64,000 nt of DNA from Oceanospirillaceae bacterium UBA1126 (GTDB taxonomy: Bacteria > Pseudomonadota > Gammaproteobacteria > Pseudomonadales > Balneatricaceae). The notes beneath the pieces are model-generated. The model saw only the letters and a program-made list of their open reading frames with translations, searched no databases and had not been told where the DNA came from. Made by a program: the position numbers and the translations under genes. Within the stretch, counting starts at the first letter, position 1. Each line of letters starts with the position of its first letter. This document shows positions 9,773 through 18,410 of this stretch, one piece after another. Location: assembly GCA_002312935.1 (NCBI GenBank), contig DCAT01000059.1, forward strand, positions 1 to 64,000, given 5' to 3'.

Positions 9773-10249
9773 ATGGATTCTAAAGAACTCTTGACGCAAG
9801 GTAATAACTTTTTACAGGTGTTACCTCATTGTAAAAAGCTAGGAATGAAAGTAATCACGGCTTCAAAGGGACAGGCGACAATAGAACTCCCGTATAATCC
9901 AGAAATATTGGGTATAGACTCACACGGTTATGTGCACGGCGGTATCTTAACCACCATGATGGATACTGTGTGTGGGTTTGCGGTCACTTCAGCCCTGCCG
10001 GCACAAGAGTTTTGTCCTACATTAGATCTAAGAATGGATCACATGCGTCGAGCAAGCGCAAAAGGCTCAATTTTTGCCTGGGCGCAGTGCTACAAAATTA
10101 CTCGCAGTATTTGTTTTACACGGGGTTACGCCTACCAAGATGACCCTGATGACCCAATTGTTCACTGTGTGGCTACTTTTGTGCGCAGCGGAAAAGCTTG
10201 GGGTAAGGGCGGTTTTGTAAAGCTGGGTGCAGAGGACTTATTACTATGA
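9773..10249 (+). CDS. PaaI/YdiI-type hotdog thioesterase (first of pair)
   Basis: A 158-residue single-domain hotdog-fold protein of the PaaI family, which hydrolyses acyl-CoA or aryl-CoA thioesters. The segment GYVHGGILTTMMDTVCGFA (about residues 57-75) is the family signature with the HGG motif and the acidic residue on the following helix. The DLRMDHMRRA strand is also typical. The stop overlaps the start of a second hotdog gene by four bases (ATGA). Substrate cannot be inferred; no phenylacetate or menaquinone genes are near. Confidence 0.87.
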   Translation: MDSKELLTQGNNFLQVLPHCKKLGMKVITASKGQATIELPYNPEILGIDSHGYVHGGILTTMMDTVCGFAVTSALPAQEFCPTLDLRMDHMRRASAKGSIFAWAQCYKITRSICFTRGYAYQDDPDDPIVHCVATFVRSGKAWGKGGFVKLGAEDLLL

Positions 10250-10686
10250 AACTTAAACAGCTCATAGAATCATCCAAACTACAGGATGATTACTCTGCCA
10301 TATTAGATTTTATTCCTTATGCTAAATTTATCGGTGTGACTATTACACAGGATAAAAATGGTTGGTTATTTACCCTAGCGACTGAGCCTAACAATATCGG
10401 CAACCCAATTACGCCTGCTCTGCATGGGGGTGTGATCGCTGGCTTTATGGAAGTGGCTGCGGCTCTGGGACAGATGTTAACAAGCCAACATCCAACCATT
10501 CCTAAGATTATAAATTTTTCTATTGATTATATTCGGGCTGCGGGTGTTAAACCTACTTATGCTCGATGCAGCATTGTTCGACAAGGTAAGCGAATTGCCA
10601 ACATTACGGTGCTAGCTTGGCAAAAGGATGAGCTTCAACCCATCGCTACAGCTAGAGCGCACTTTTTATTAGGTGAAGAGGTATAA
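10246..10686 (+). CDS. PaaI-type hotdog thioesterase (second of pair)
   Basis: A 146-residue hotdog protein, paralogous in fold to its upstream partner but well diverged. The signature is ALHGGVIAGFMEVAAALGQ (about 64-82), where a glutamate holds the acidic position; INFSIDYIRAAGV is the matching beta strand. Its start lies inside the end of the preceding gene (ATGA overlap), so the two are translationally coupled. Coupled hotdog genes of unequal sequence could form a heteromeric enzyme or serve two substrates; the sequence does not decide. The htpG heat-shock promoter begins 15 bases after its stop. Confidence 0.85.
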   Translation: MKLKQLIESSKLQDDYSAILDFIPYAKFIGVTITQDKNGWLFTLATEPNNIGNPITPALHGGVIAGFMEVAAALGQMLTSQHPTIPKIINFSIDYIRAAGVKPTYARCSIVRQGKRIANITVLAWQKDELQPIATARAHFLLGEEV

Positions 10687-10700
10687 AGCAAGTGATATAG

Positions 10701-10726
10701 CTTGAAATTACTCAAGCCACCCCCAT
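10701..10726 (+). promoter_or_regulatory. Sigma-32 (heat-shock) promoter for htpG
   Basis: CTTGAAA at 10701-10707 and CCCCATAATT from 10721 are separated by 13 bases. This matches the E. coli RpoH consensus (CTTGAAA, 11-16 bases, CCCCATnT) almost perfectly. It lies 67 bases before the htpG start codon, so htpG is expected to be heat-shock induced. Confidence 0.85.
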
Positions 10727-10793
10727 AATTGCCCCCTTAACCACTTTACTAGCGCTAATGCCCAACCCATGTTTTCCGGAGAAATAACGCCCT

Positions 10794-12695
10794 ATGAGCA
10801 CTGATACTCAAACTGAGACTTTAGGTTTTCAAACAGAAGTTAAACAGCTTTTACACTTAATGATTCATTCCTTGTACAGCAATAAGGAAATCTTTCTTCG
10901 CGAACTAATTTCTAATGCATCAGATGCGGCAGACAAAATGCGTTTTGCTGCAGTTTCAGATGGCAGTCTTTACGGTGATGACAGTGACCTTGCTATCCGT
11001 ATCAAATTTGATAAAGACGCCAATACACTAAGCATTAGTGACAATGGCATTGGCATGGACCGCACCGATGTAATTGACCACCTAGGTACGATTGCCAAGT
11101 CGGGCACTTCTGAATTCTTACAAAATCTAACAGGTGATCAACAAAAAGATTCACAGTTGATCGGTCAATTTGGTGTTGGTTTTTACTCATCCTTTATTGT
11201 TGCTGACGAAGTTGAAGTAATTACTCGTAAAGCCGGCTCAAAAACCTCTGAAGGCGTATTATGGCGTTCAAAAGGTGAAGGTGAGTTTGATATTTCTCAA
11301 GTTGAAAAAGAAGGCCGCGGTACAGAAATTATCTTGCATCTCAAAGCAGATGAAAGTGAGTTTGCAGAAGGCTTCCGTCTACGCAGTTTAGTGCGTAAGT
11401 ACTCTGACCATATTTCAATTCCTGTCATCATGATGAAAGAACATTATGGCGAAGATGCAGACAAGCAAGATCCAGAAGAAGAAACAGTTAACTCAGCCAC
11501 AGCTCTTTGGACTAAGTCTCGCTCAGAAGTGAAGGATGAAGAATATCACGAGTTTTATAAGCACGTATCACACGACTTCCAGGAGCCTTTGTCATGGGCC
11601 CACAATAAAGTAGAAGGTAAGCTTGAATATACTAGTTTGCTATATATCCCAGCCAAAGCGCCAATGGATATGTATCAGCGAGAAGCAACCCGTGGTCTAA
11701 AGTTATACGTTCAACGTGTCTTCATTATGGATGAAGCTGAGCAATTCTTACCCATGTACCTACGTTTCATTAAAGGGGTAGTAGACAGCAACGATTTGTC
11801 TCTTAATGTGTCTCGAGAAATTTTGCAAAAAGACCCCGTCATTGATTCAATGCGCGCAGCACTGACCAAACGTGTGCTTGATGTGCTTGAAAAAATGTCT
11901 AAAAAGCAGCCTGAACAGTACGCTACTTTCTGGAAAGAGTTTGGCCAGGTTATGAAAGAAGGACCTGCAGAAGACCACAATAATAAAGAGAAAATAGCTA
12001 AATTATTGCGTTTCTCTTCGAGTACTGATGACAAAACAGAGCAAGTGCATAGTTTGGCTGAATACAAAGCCCGCATGCAAGAAGGCCAAGATAAAATCTA
12101 TTATGTGGTTGCTGATAACCACAACACTGCAAAGAATAGCCCTCATCTGGAAATCTTCCGCAAGAAAGGCATTGAGGTTCTGTTATTGTCAGAGCGTGTA
12201 GACGAGTGGTTGATGTCCCATATGATGGACTTTGATGGAACCCAGTTGCAAGACGTTGCCAAAGGTACGTTAGATCTTGGCGAAGTTGAAGACGAGGCCG
12301 AAAAGCAAGAACACGAAGAACAAGCCAAGCAATATGAAGGCCTAGTTGAACGGGTAAAAACTTTACTGGAAGGCCAAGTAGAGAATGTGCGTATCACCCA
12401 TCGATTGACTGACTCACCAGCCTGTTTGGTGGTTGGCGAAGACGATATGGGCATGCAGATGCGTCGTATTATGGAAGCTGCTGGCCAAGCAATGCCATCT
12501 ACTAAACCCACCTTTGAGCTTAATCCTGAACACCCATTAGTGGCCAAGCTAAATGATGAAGCTGATGAAGACCGTTTTAGTGAGCTAACACGCGTACTAT
12601 TTGACCAAGCCCAATTAGCTGAGGGAGGTCAATTGGAAGACCCCGCAGCTTACGTTTCGCGACTTAATAAGTTATTGCTAGAACTCACTACTTAA
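10794..12695 (+). CDS. htpG: Molecular chaperone HtpG (Hsp90)
   Basis: Bacterial Hsp90, an ATP-dependent cytoplasmic dimeric chaperone that finishes folding of client proteins passed on from DnaK. It is 633 residues (E. coli 624). The N-terminal GHKL ATPase domain shows [20 protein letters not shown] with the catalytic glutamate, DNGIGM, and [11 protein letters not shown]. The middle domain has [20 protein letters not shown] with the conserved catalytic-loop arginine region, and the C-terminus carries the dimerisation domain. It is preceded by a clear sigma-32 promoter and followed by a rho-independent terminator, so it is a single-gene transcription unit. Confidence 0.98.
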   Translation: MSTDTQTETLGFQTEVKQLLHLMIHSLYSNKEIFLRELISNASDAADKMRFAAVSDGSLYGDDSDLAIRIKFDKDANTLSISDNGIGMDRTDVIDHLGTIAKSGTSEFLQNLTGDQQKDSQLIGQFGVGFYSSFIVADEVEVITRKAGSKTSEGVLWRSKGEGEFDISQVEKEGRGTEIILHLKADESEFAEGFRLRSLVRKYSDHISIPVIMMKEHYGEDADKQDPEEETVNSATALWTKSRSEVKDEEYHEFYKHVSHDFQEPLSWAHNKVEGKLEYTSLLYIPAKAPMDMYQREATRGLKLYVQRVFIMDEAEQFLPMYLRFIKGVVDSNDLSLNVSREILQKDPVIDSMRAALTKRVLDVLEKMSKKQPEQYATFWKEFGQVMKEGPAEDHNNKEKIAKLLRFSSSTDDKTEQVHSLAEYKARMQEGQDKIYYVVADNHNTAKNSPHLEIFRKKGIEVLLLSERVDEWLMSHMMDFDGTQLQDVAKGTLDLGEVEDEAEKQEHEEQAKQYEGLVERVKTLLEGQVENVRITHRLTDSPACLVVGEDDMGMQMRRIMEAAGQAMPSTKPTFELNPEHPLVAKLNDEADEDRFSELTRVLFDQAQLAEGGQLEDPAAYVSRLNKLLLELTT

Positions 12696-12714
12696 TTAAC
12701 TTAAGTAACTTAAA

Positions 12715-12750
12715 GAGCCCCCGTTTAGAATGTTAGCCGGGGGTTTTTTT
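12715..12750 (+). terminator. Rho-independent terminator of htpG
   Basis: CCCCCG (12718-12723) pairs with CGGGGG (12738-12743) around a 14-base loop, and a run of T residues (12744-12750) follows. It sits 20 bases after the htpG stop. The following 220 bases up to the next gene hold no gene or other structure that I recognise. Confidence 0.85.
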
Positions 12751-12970
12751 ATGGGCTAGAACTAATAATTAAAATTTAAACCGTTAAAAATAACCACGCT
12801 GGACATCAATTTTGCTAAGCTGAGATATATCAATCTTTGCTACCCTAATTGTAAATGAGATTAATTGTTATGTGATGAATAAATTACTCCCATAGTCAGT
12901 TTAGTTATAGGCTAATAGTGGTACTTATTATGATGATGAAAAAGCAATAAACATGATTGGAGGCTCGTCA

Positions 12971-14353
12971 ATGAACTCAAAGCAACAAGGCCTGGCACGG
13001 TTAAAAAACGTATTTGGAGACCAATACAGTGACAATGCCACTGCTCGTGAACAACATAGTTGTGGTGAAAGCTTTGTCAGTGAACTTTTGCCTGACGCTG
13101 TGCTGATGCTTAATTCCACTAAAGCGGTAGCTGAGGCAGTATGCATCTGCAGTGAGCACAGCATCCCAATCATTGCGTTTGGCACAGGGACATCGTTAGA
13201 GGGGCAGTTAGTCCCTGTTAATGGTGGTGTGAGCTTTGATTTAACGGGTATGGATAAGGTGCTTGAAATCAATGCAGAAGACTTTGATGTAAAGTTGCAG
13301 GCGGGTGTTACCCGTGAAGCCTTGAATTATGCGTTAAAGACTAGTGGTCTATTTTTCCCCTTAGATCCCGGTGCTAATGCCAGCTTAGGTGGCATGGCCT
13401 CCACAAGAGCCTCTGGAACAAATGCTGTGCGTTACGGCACTATGAAAGAGGTGGTTCTTGGGCTTACGGTGGTGACGCCTAATGGTGATGTGATACAAAC
13501 TGGAGGCCGATCAAGAAAGAGCGCAGCAGGTTACGACTTAACCCATCTTTATATTGGTGCTGAAGGCACATTAGGTATTATTACAGAATTAAGGTTACGT
13601 ATTTTCCCAGTTCCAGAGCAGATTCGGGCAGCGGTCTGCAGTTTTAGTAGCGTCAATCAGGCTGCTCAATGTGTCATTGAATGTATGCAGCTGGCTGTGC
13701 CACTGGCCCGTATTGAATTACTTAACAGCTGCCAGATGGGCGCCTGTATTGAATACTCTAAGCTACAGGGGTTTACTGCACAACCAACCTTATTTATGGA
13801 GTTCCATGGCTCAAAATCCAGTGTTGATGAGCAGGTTGCTTTGGTTGAGTCCGTAGCCCAAGAATACAACGGAGATGATTTCCGTTGTGCCGAAACCTTA
13901 GAGCAGCGAAATGAATTATGGAAAGCAAGGCACCAAGCTTATTTTGCTTGTTTAGCACTTAACCCGGGCGCTAGCGTTATTAGTACTGATGTGTGCGTGC
14001 CTATTTCCAAGCTCGCTGAATGTATTGAGTTGTCAGAAGCCAAGGCTCTAGAGTTAGGCTTTAACTGCCCATTAGTGGGCCATGTGGGTGACGGTAATTT
14101 CCACCTTATTATTCCTTTCTACCCAGACAACCAAGAACAAGTTGAGGCTGCTAATGCGTTAAGCCACTATCTGGTTCAGCAGGCATTGGCAATGCAAGGC
14201 ACATGCACAGGGGAGCACGGAATAGGTTTAAGAAAGAAGGCTTACCTTCTGGAGGAACATGGCGCCCAAGCTGTTCAAACTATGAGGTTAATCAAACAGG
14301 CTTTGGACCCCAAAAATATTATGAACCCAGGTAAAATATTTGACTTGGCTTAA
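12971..14353 (+). CDS. FAD-binding 2-hydroxyacid oxidase, LDHD/GlcD type
   Basis: A 460-residue flavoprotein of the VAO/PCMH fold, probably a D-lactate or other D-2-hydroxyacid dehydrogenase that passes electrons to the respiratory chain. FAD-binding residues are in AFGTGTSLEGQ and GGMASTRASGTNAVRYGTM; the C-terminal oxidase domain has VGHVGDGNFH with metal and substrate histidines, and CTGEHGIGLRKK. I chose ATG 12971 because GGAGG ends seven bases upstream; an in-frame ATG at 12953 has no such site. No partner subunits (GlcE/GlcF) are adjacent, which favours a stand-alone D-lactate dehydrogenase over glycolate oxidase. It is convergent with the arsR-type gene. Confidence 0.83.
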   Translation: MNSKQQGLARLKNVFGDQYSDNATAREQHSCGESFVSELLPDAVLMLNSTKAVAEAVCICSEHSIPIIAFGTGTSLEGQLVPVNGGVSFDLTGMDKVLEINAEDFDVKLQAGVTREALNYALKTSGLFFPLDPGANASLGGMASTRASGTNAVRYGTMKEVVLGLTVVTPNGDVIQTGGRSRKSAAGYDLTHLYIGAEGTLGIITELRLRIFPVPEQIRAAVCSFSSVNQAAQCVIECMQLAVPLARIELLNSCQMGACIEYSKLQGFTAQPTLFMEFHGSKSSVDEQVALVESVAQEYNGDDFRCAETLEQRNELWKARHQAYFACLALNPGASVISTDVCVPISKLAECIELSEAKALELGFNCPLVGHVGDGNFHLIIPFYPDNQEQVEAANALSHYLVQQALAMQGTCTGEHGIGLRKKAYLLEEHGAQAVQTMRLIKQALDPKNIMNPGKIFDLA

Positions 14354-14359
14354 TTTAAC

Positions 14360-14680
14360 TTAAGAACAGTATAGCTCATGTAACGTTTTTATAACTTTTG
14401 AAGCGCGCACGTCTGACAGCGAATAATAGATGGTCTGGGACTCTCTTCGAGTTTTTACCAAGCCATCTTTGCGCAATACGGCTAAATGCTGTGACAGGGC
14501 AGATTGACTTAAGTCTAACTGTTCATTTAGCGCTGTAACAGAGAGCTCTTTACCTTCTAGATTGCATAAAATAAGCAAACGACTTTCATTGGCAATTGCC
14601 TTAAGCATGGTAGATGCGATTTTGGCATTGGCTTTCATCTCTGCGGCTACATCTGCGGCGTCTTGCTTAGGGTTAGGCAT
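14360..14680 (-). CDS. ArsR-family repressor, BigR/YgaV-like
   Basis: A 106-residue winged-helix repressor. The core from ANESRLLILCNLEGKE through LSQSALSQHLAVLRKDGLV to TRRESQTIYYSLSD is the ArsR fold with recognition helix SQSALSQHLAVLR. It lacks an arsenite CxC motif. Instead it has one cysteine in helix 2 (Cys39, LLILCNL) and one at the C-terminus (Cys105, HELYCS), the arrangement of BigR/YgaV persulfide sensors, so a reactive-sulfur signal is likely. I chose the ATG at 14680 because GGCGGAG precedes it; an in-frame ATG at 14710 has no ribosome binding site. A palindrome upstream is a probable autoregulatory operator. Confidence 0.85.
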   Translation of the reverse strand: MPNPKQDAADVAAEMKANAKIASTMLKAIANESRLLILCNLEGKELSVTALNEQLDLSQSALSQHLAVLRKDGLVKTRRESQTIYYSLSDVRASKVIKTLHELYCS

Positions 14681-14742
14681 GGATGGTTTTTCTCCGCCTT
14701 TAAACAGCATTATTGTGTCAAATATAGAACTTCAATCATTGT

Positions 14743-14762
14743 ATACTAATTTTAATTAGTAT
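14743..14762. promoter_or_regulatory. Palindromic operator upstream of the BigR-like gene
   Basis: ATACTAAT (14743-14750) and ATTAGTAT (14755-14762) form perfect 8-base arms with a 4-base spacer. The site lies about 60-80 bases upstream of the arsR-type start and touches a possible -10 (TACAAT, read on the minus strand). Size, symmetry and AT content fit an ArsR/BigR dimer site. Binding is inferred from position. Confidence 0.6.
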
Positions 14763-14821
14763 TAATGCATCGTTTTACTATTATAAGTAAAAAGTCAGTT
14801 TATTAAAATTCACTTGACGCT

Positions 14822-15637
14822 TTAGGTTAATATTAATTGCGCAAAAATTGGGCAATGATCTGATGGTTTTTCCATTCCCCGTACATGGTAATCTATCCCT
14901 GCCTCTTTACAACAGTCTACCAGCCCTTGAGTTAGCAGTATTTGGTCAATGCGCAGGCCCCGCTTAGGTTCGCGTTCAAACGCTCTACTGCGGTAATCAA
15001 ACCAGGAATAGTCTTCTAACTTAGGGTGTAATTGACGGTAGCTGTCAGTTAGTCCACATTGGCGAAGATCACTGAGCCACTGGCGTTCTTCTGGTTGAAA
15101 GCTAGCTTTGCCTGACTTAAGCCAACGCTTTCGGTTGTCTTCTCCGATACCAATATCAATGTCTTGTGCTGCCACATTAATATCTCCCATTACCACTAGA
15201 TGCCCAGAGCCTTTATACTCTGTATTTAAAAGCGATGTAAGGCCCGCATAGAAATCCCGTTTAGCTGGAAACTTACTCACGTGTTCAATGTTTTCGCCTT
15301 GAGGAAAGTAGCCATTGAATACTGTCATAGTGTCGCCGTTGGGTAACTGTAAAACGGCACCAACTAGCCGGCGCTGAGAGTCTTCATCATCACCTGGTAA
15401 ACCTTTAATCACTTTTAATATGGGTAGGTTAGTCATTAGCGCCACACCATAATGGCCCTTTTGACCGTGAATAATTGTTTCATACCCAAGTCTCTTCGTC
15501 TCTTCGATAGGAAACTCTAGATCTTGAACCTTGGTTTCTTGTAAGCCAATAACCGCTGGCTGATATTGCGCCACAATCGCTTCCAATTGCGGAATACGGG
15601 CCCGAATGCTATTGATGTTGAAGGAAACTAAATACAT
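14822..15637 (-). CDS. xthA: Exodeoxyribonuclease III
   Basis: XthA is a magnesium-dependent AP endonuclease and 3'-5' exonuclease of base excision repair. The 271-residue protein (E. coli 268) has metal ligand Glu34 in LQETKV, the GDINVAAQDIDIG motif with the catalytic Asp/Asn, RIDQIL, and the C-terminal SDHCPIFA with the catalytic histidine. The start ATG at 15637 gives the standard N-terminus MYLVSFNINSIRAR. It is divergent from gor across a 159-base gap and lies upstream of the arsR-type gene on the same strand. Confidence 0.95.
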   Translation of the reverse strand: MYLVSFNINSIRARIPQLEAIVAQYQPAVIGLQETKVQDLEFPIEETKRLGYETIIHGQKGHYGVALMTNLPILKVIKGLPGDDEDSQRRLVGAVLQLPNGDTMTVFNGYFPQGENIEHVSKFPAKRDFYAGLTSLLNTEYKGSGHLVVMGDINVAAQDIDIGIGEDNRKRWLKSGKASFQPEERQWLSDLRQCGLTDSYRQLHPKLEDYSWFDYRSRAFEREPKRGLRIDQILLTQGLVDCCKEAGIDYHVRGMEKPSDHCPIFAQLILT

Positions 15638-15796
15638 ATTTTAAACTCGATTAAGGTGATGTAAACCAACAAACACTTTGGAAGGCTGATAAACTTGACA
15701 CTATTGTAATGGAAATAGTGGTCGGTTAGAACGGTCCAACTTTGGTTTATGTTGGTTTAGTTAGCGTAACTCACCTAAATAAAGAGATTTATCCTG

Positions 15797-17146
15797 ATGG
15801 AATTTGATTTTGATGTATTTGTGATTGGTGCTGGTTCTGGTGGTGTAAGAGCTGCAAGGATGGCCGCTGGTGAAGGAGCAAAAGTGGCTATTGCTGATGA
15901 CCAGGCGTTAGGGGGCACTTGTGTTAATGTCGGCTGTGTCCCGAAAAAGCTCTACACTTATGCCAGTCACTTCAGCCATGATTTCGAAAACGCCAAGGGT
16001 TTTGGTTGGAACTTAGGTGCAGCTAAATTCCACTGGCCTACACTGGTGGCCAATAAAAAAATAGAAATTAGTCGACTTAATGGCATTTACGCTAAGCTTC
16101 TGGACAACTCTGGTGCACAAATTATTCGTGGGTATGCCCGCCTCAAAGACTGCAATACTGTCACTGTGGAAGGAAAAGACTACACAACGAAGCGTATTGT
16201 TATCGCAACCGGAGGTGCTCCTAATATTCCTGATGTTGACTATGCTGACCTACTCATTAGCTCTGATGAGATATTTGATCTTGTAGAATTTCCAAAGCGC
16301 TTGTTAGTAGTGGGTGCAGGTTACATTGCTCTTGAGTTTGCTTGTATTTTTCAGGGCTTAGGTAGCCAAGTGCACGTATCTTACCGCGGTGACCTGATCA
16401 TGCGAAGCTTTGACGATGATGTACGTCAGTTTGTTGATCAAGAAATGCGCAAACAGGGCATCGAAATAAATTATCAAAGCCAGGTGAATAATGTTGTTCG
16501 TCAAACTGATCATAGCTTATTGGTAACCTTTGCAGATGGTAGCCAGATCGAAGTTGACCAAGTGCTTATGGCCATTGGACGCCAACCTCGGGTGGCAGGC
16601 ATCGGCTTGGACTCTTTAGGTATAGAAACCACTCCCAAAGGCACTATTGCAGTCAACGACAAATTTCAGACTAATATAGATAATATCTATGCTTTAGGTG
16701 ATGTCACTGGAGGTATTGAACTGACCCCTGTGGCCTTAGCTGAAGCTATGGTATTAGTGAATCATTGGTATGGCGATGGTGTCAAAAAGATGGACTATGA
16801 GCTTATTCCAACAGCTGTATTTACTCAACCAAACGTTGGCACTATTGGCTTAACAGAGCATCAAGCGTTGGCAAAGCATAGCGAAATAGCTGTGTATCGT
16901 TCAGACTTTAAACCGATGAAACATACCTTAAGCGGCAGTGATGAGCGGAGTTTCATGAAACTGATAGTCGACATATCCACAGATCGCGTTATTGGATTAC
17001 ACATAGTAGGAGAGGGGGCTGGTGAAATGTTGCAAGGTTTCGCTGTGGCTATGAAAGCGGGAGCAACCAAGGCCGATTTTGACGCCACTATTGGCATCCA
17101 CCCCACTAGTGCTGAAGAGCTAGTAACCATGAGAACACCAAGCTAA
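15797..17146 (+). CDS. gor: Glutathione-disulfide reductase
   Basis: Gor reduces glutathione disulfide with NADPH, keeping the cytoplasmic thiol pool reduced. The 449-residue protein (E. coli 450) has the FAD motif GAGSGGVRAARMA, the redox-active pair Cys42 and Cys47 in GGTCVNVGCVPKK, the second Rossmann motif GAGYIALEFA followed by arginines (YRGDLIMRSFD) that select NADPH, the FAD motif ALGDVTGG, and the C-terminal HPTSAEEL with the catalytic His-Glu pair. It supplies the glutathione used by adhC and fghA elsewhere in the window. A terminator follows, and the next gene is convergent. Confidence 0.96.
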   Translation: MEFDFDVFVIGAGSGGVRAARMAAGEGAKVAIADDQALGGTCVNVGCVPKKLYTYASHFSHDFENAKGFGWNLGAAKFHWPTLVANKKIEISRLNGIYAKLLDNSGAQIIRGYARLKDCNTVTVEGKDYTTKRIVIATGGAPNIPDVDYADLLISSDEIFDLVEFPKRLLVVGAGYIALEFACIFQGLGSQVHVSYRGDLIMRSFDDDVRQFVDQEMRKQGIEINYQSQVNNVVRQTDHSLLVTFADGSQIEVDQVLMAIGRQPRVAGIGLDSLGIETTPKGTIAVNDKFQTNIDNIYALGDVTGGIELTPVALAEAMVLVNHWYGDGVKKMDYELIPTAVFTQPNVGTIGLTEHQALAKHSEIAVYRSDFKPMKHTLSGSDERSFMKLIVDISTDRVIGLHIVGEGAGEMLQGFAVAMKAGATKADFDATIGIHPTSAEELVTMRTPS

Positions 17147-17190
17147 AAACAGAGGGTATCAGGCTAAGCTATTTATACTCTCATTGATCA

Positions 17191-17222
17191 AGCTCCAACA
17201 GTTTGTCTGCTGGGGCTTTTTT
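17191..17222 (+). terminator. Rho-independent terminator after gor
   Basis: AGCTCCAACAG (17191-17201) pairs with CTGCTGGGGCT (17207-17217) with one G-T wobble and one mismatch, followed by T residues. It lies between gor and the convergent antiporter gene and touches the latter's stop codon. Confidence 0.75.
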
Positions 17223-18408
17223 AGTCGTGTCTTAAATGATCTTTAACTGCTATAGGTGACTTGAAATTCCATACCACAAGGTAAGATGATGCCACAAAAG
17301 TAATAATTGCTGTGGCTTGTATTAATAGTGAGGCAGATTCACTGATTAACATGCTGGAAGCTGCCAATGTAGCAATTAAAATAGAAAATTCACTAGTTTG
17401 GCCCAACCTAAAACCCACTTCCCATGATGTTGCCTTAGAGTTGCAAATTGGCCTGATAATCCAACCAAACACAATAGGTTTTATAGTCACCACTAACGTG
17501 GCTAACACCAAACATTGAAACCAAATAGAGTGCATGAGAGGAAAGTTAAAGCTTGCTCCTATGGAAAAGAAAAATAACACCAAAAAGAAATCTCTAATAG
17601 GCTTTAAGTTAATTGCAATATATTGGCTAATAACGCTAGAAGCTAAACTAACTCCGGCAATAAAAGCACCGATTTCGGCAGACAAACCGATACTGTGAGC
17701 CAGTTCAGCTAAGCCTAAACACCAGCCTAAAGCCAAAAGAAAGATATACTCATGGAAACGGTCAAATCGTTTAATGAGAGGCAGCAACACCCAACGCACA
17801 AAACCCAGTGCAGCCAACATTATCAAAGGCAAGGCCGCAAGGCTTATTAATAAATCAACGTTTAATGATAGTTCTAATCCCGCACTAAATTGCTGTCCTA
17901 ATGTGGTCAAAAGGGTTAAAAGAATAATCGCTAATAGATCCTGCAATAACAACAAACCCACTACGAGTTCACCTGTTTGTTTATGATGCAAGACAGTGGT
18001 GGGTAGTAGTTTAATGCCAATAATGGTACTGGAAAACATGGTAGACGCGCCGATAATAAGGCTATCTATCATACTAAAGCCAAAACCATACCCAACAAAA
18101 AACCCTAATAGAGCAAAAGCTAAAGAACTTATAAAGGCTACCATATAGCCTTTTCTCAACATTTGTAATAAATGGCTAGGTTGCATATCAAGGCCAATGA
18201 GGAATAGTAAAAAAATAATTCCAATGTGGGAAACATCGGCTAAAAGCTCTGTATCAACCACCCACGCTAAGCCAAAAGGCCCCAATATTGCGCCTAAAAC
18301 GATATAGGCCAAAAGCAGTGGCTGTCGAAAATACAACGATAAGGTAGCTAGCAGTGCAGCACCTGTAAAGATCAAGAAAAATGAAAATATGACCGACTCA
18401 GTATGCAT
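17221..18408 (-). CDS. CPA2-family cation:proton antiporter, membrane domain only
   Basis: A 395-residue inner-membrane protein with about 11-12 predicted hydrophobic segments, of the monovalent cation:proton antiporter-2 (KefB/KefC, NapA) family. Typical motifs are LLFLIGLDMQPSHL, the HKQTGELVVGLLLLQDLLA segment with the exchange-site aspartate, and GLSAEIGAFIAGVSLA. The protein stops after the membrane domain, so it lacks the C-terminal RCK/TrkA-N nucleotide-binding domain that gates Kef channels by glutathione adducts. It therefore should not be called kefB despite the nearby gor. It follows the MATE gene by two bases, with AAGGA before its ATG. Na+ or K+ specificity cannot be read from sequence. 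Confidence 0.85.
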   Translation of the reverse strand: MHTESVIFSFFLIFTGAALLATLSLYFRQPLLLAYIVLGAILGPFGLAWVVDTELLADVSHIGIIFLLFLIGLDMQPSHLLQMLRKGYMVAFISSLAFALLGFFVGYGFGFSMIDSLIIGASTMFSSTIIGIKLLPTTVLHHKQTGELVVGLLLLQDLLAIILLTLLTTLGQQFSAGLELSLNVDLLISLAALPLIMLAALGFVRWVLLPLIKRFDRFHEYIFLLALGWCLGLAELAHSIGLSAEIGAFIAGVSLASSVISQYIAINLKPIRDFFLVLFFFSIGASFNFPLMHSIWFQCLVLATLVVTIKPIVFGWIIRPICNSKATSWEVGFRLGQTSEFSILIATLAASSMLISESASLLIQATAIITFVASSYLVVWNFKSPIAVKDHLRHD

Positions 18409-18410
18409 TC

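Noticed and set aside
15695..15723. Promoter for gor based on TTGACA at 15695
   Set aside because: No acceptable -10 sequence occurs 16-18 bases downstream.
17221..18408. Calling the antiporter KefB or KefC
   Set aside because: The regulatory RCK domain and glutathione site are absent; only the membrane domain is present.
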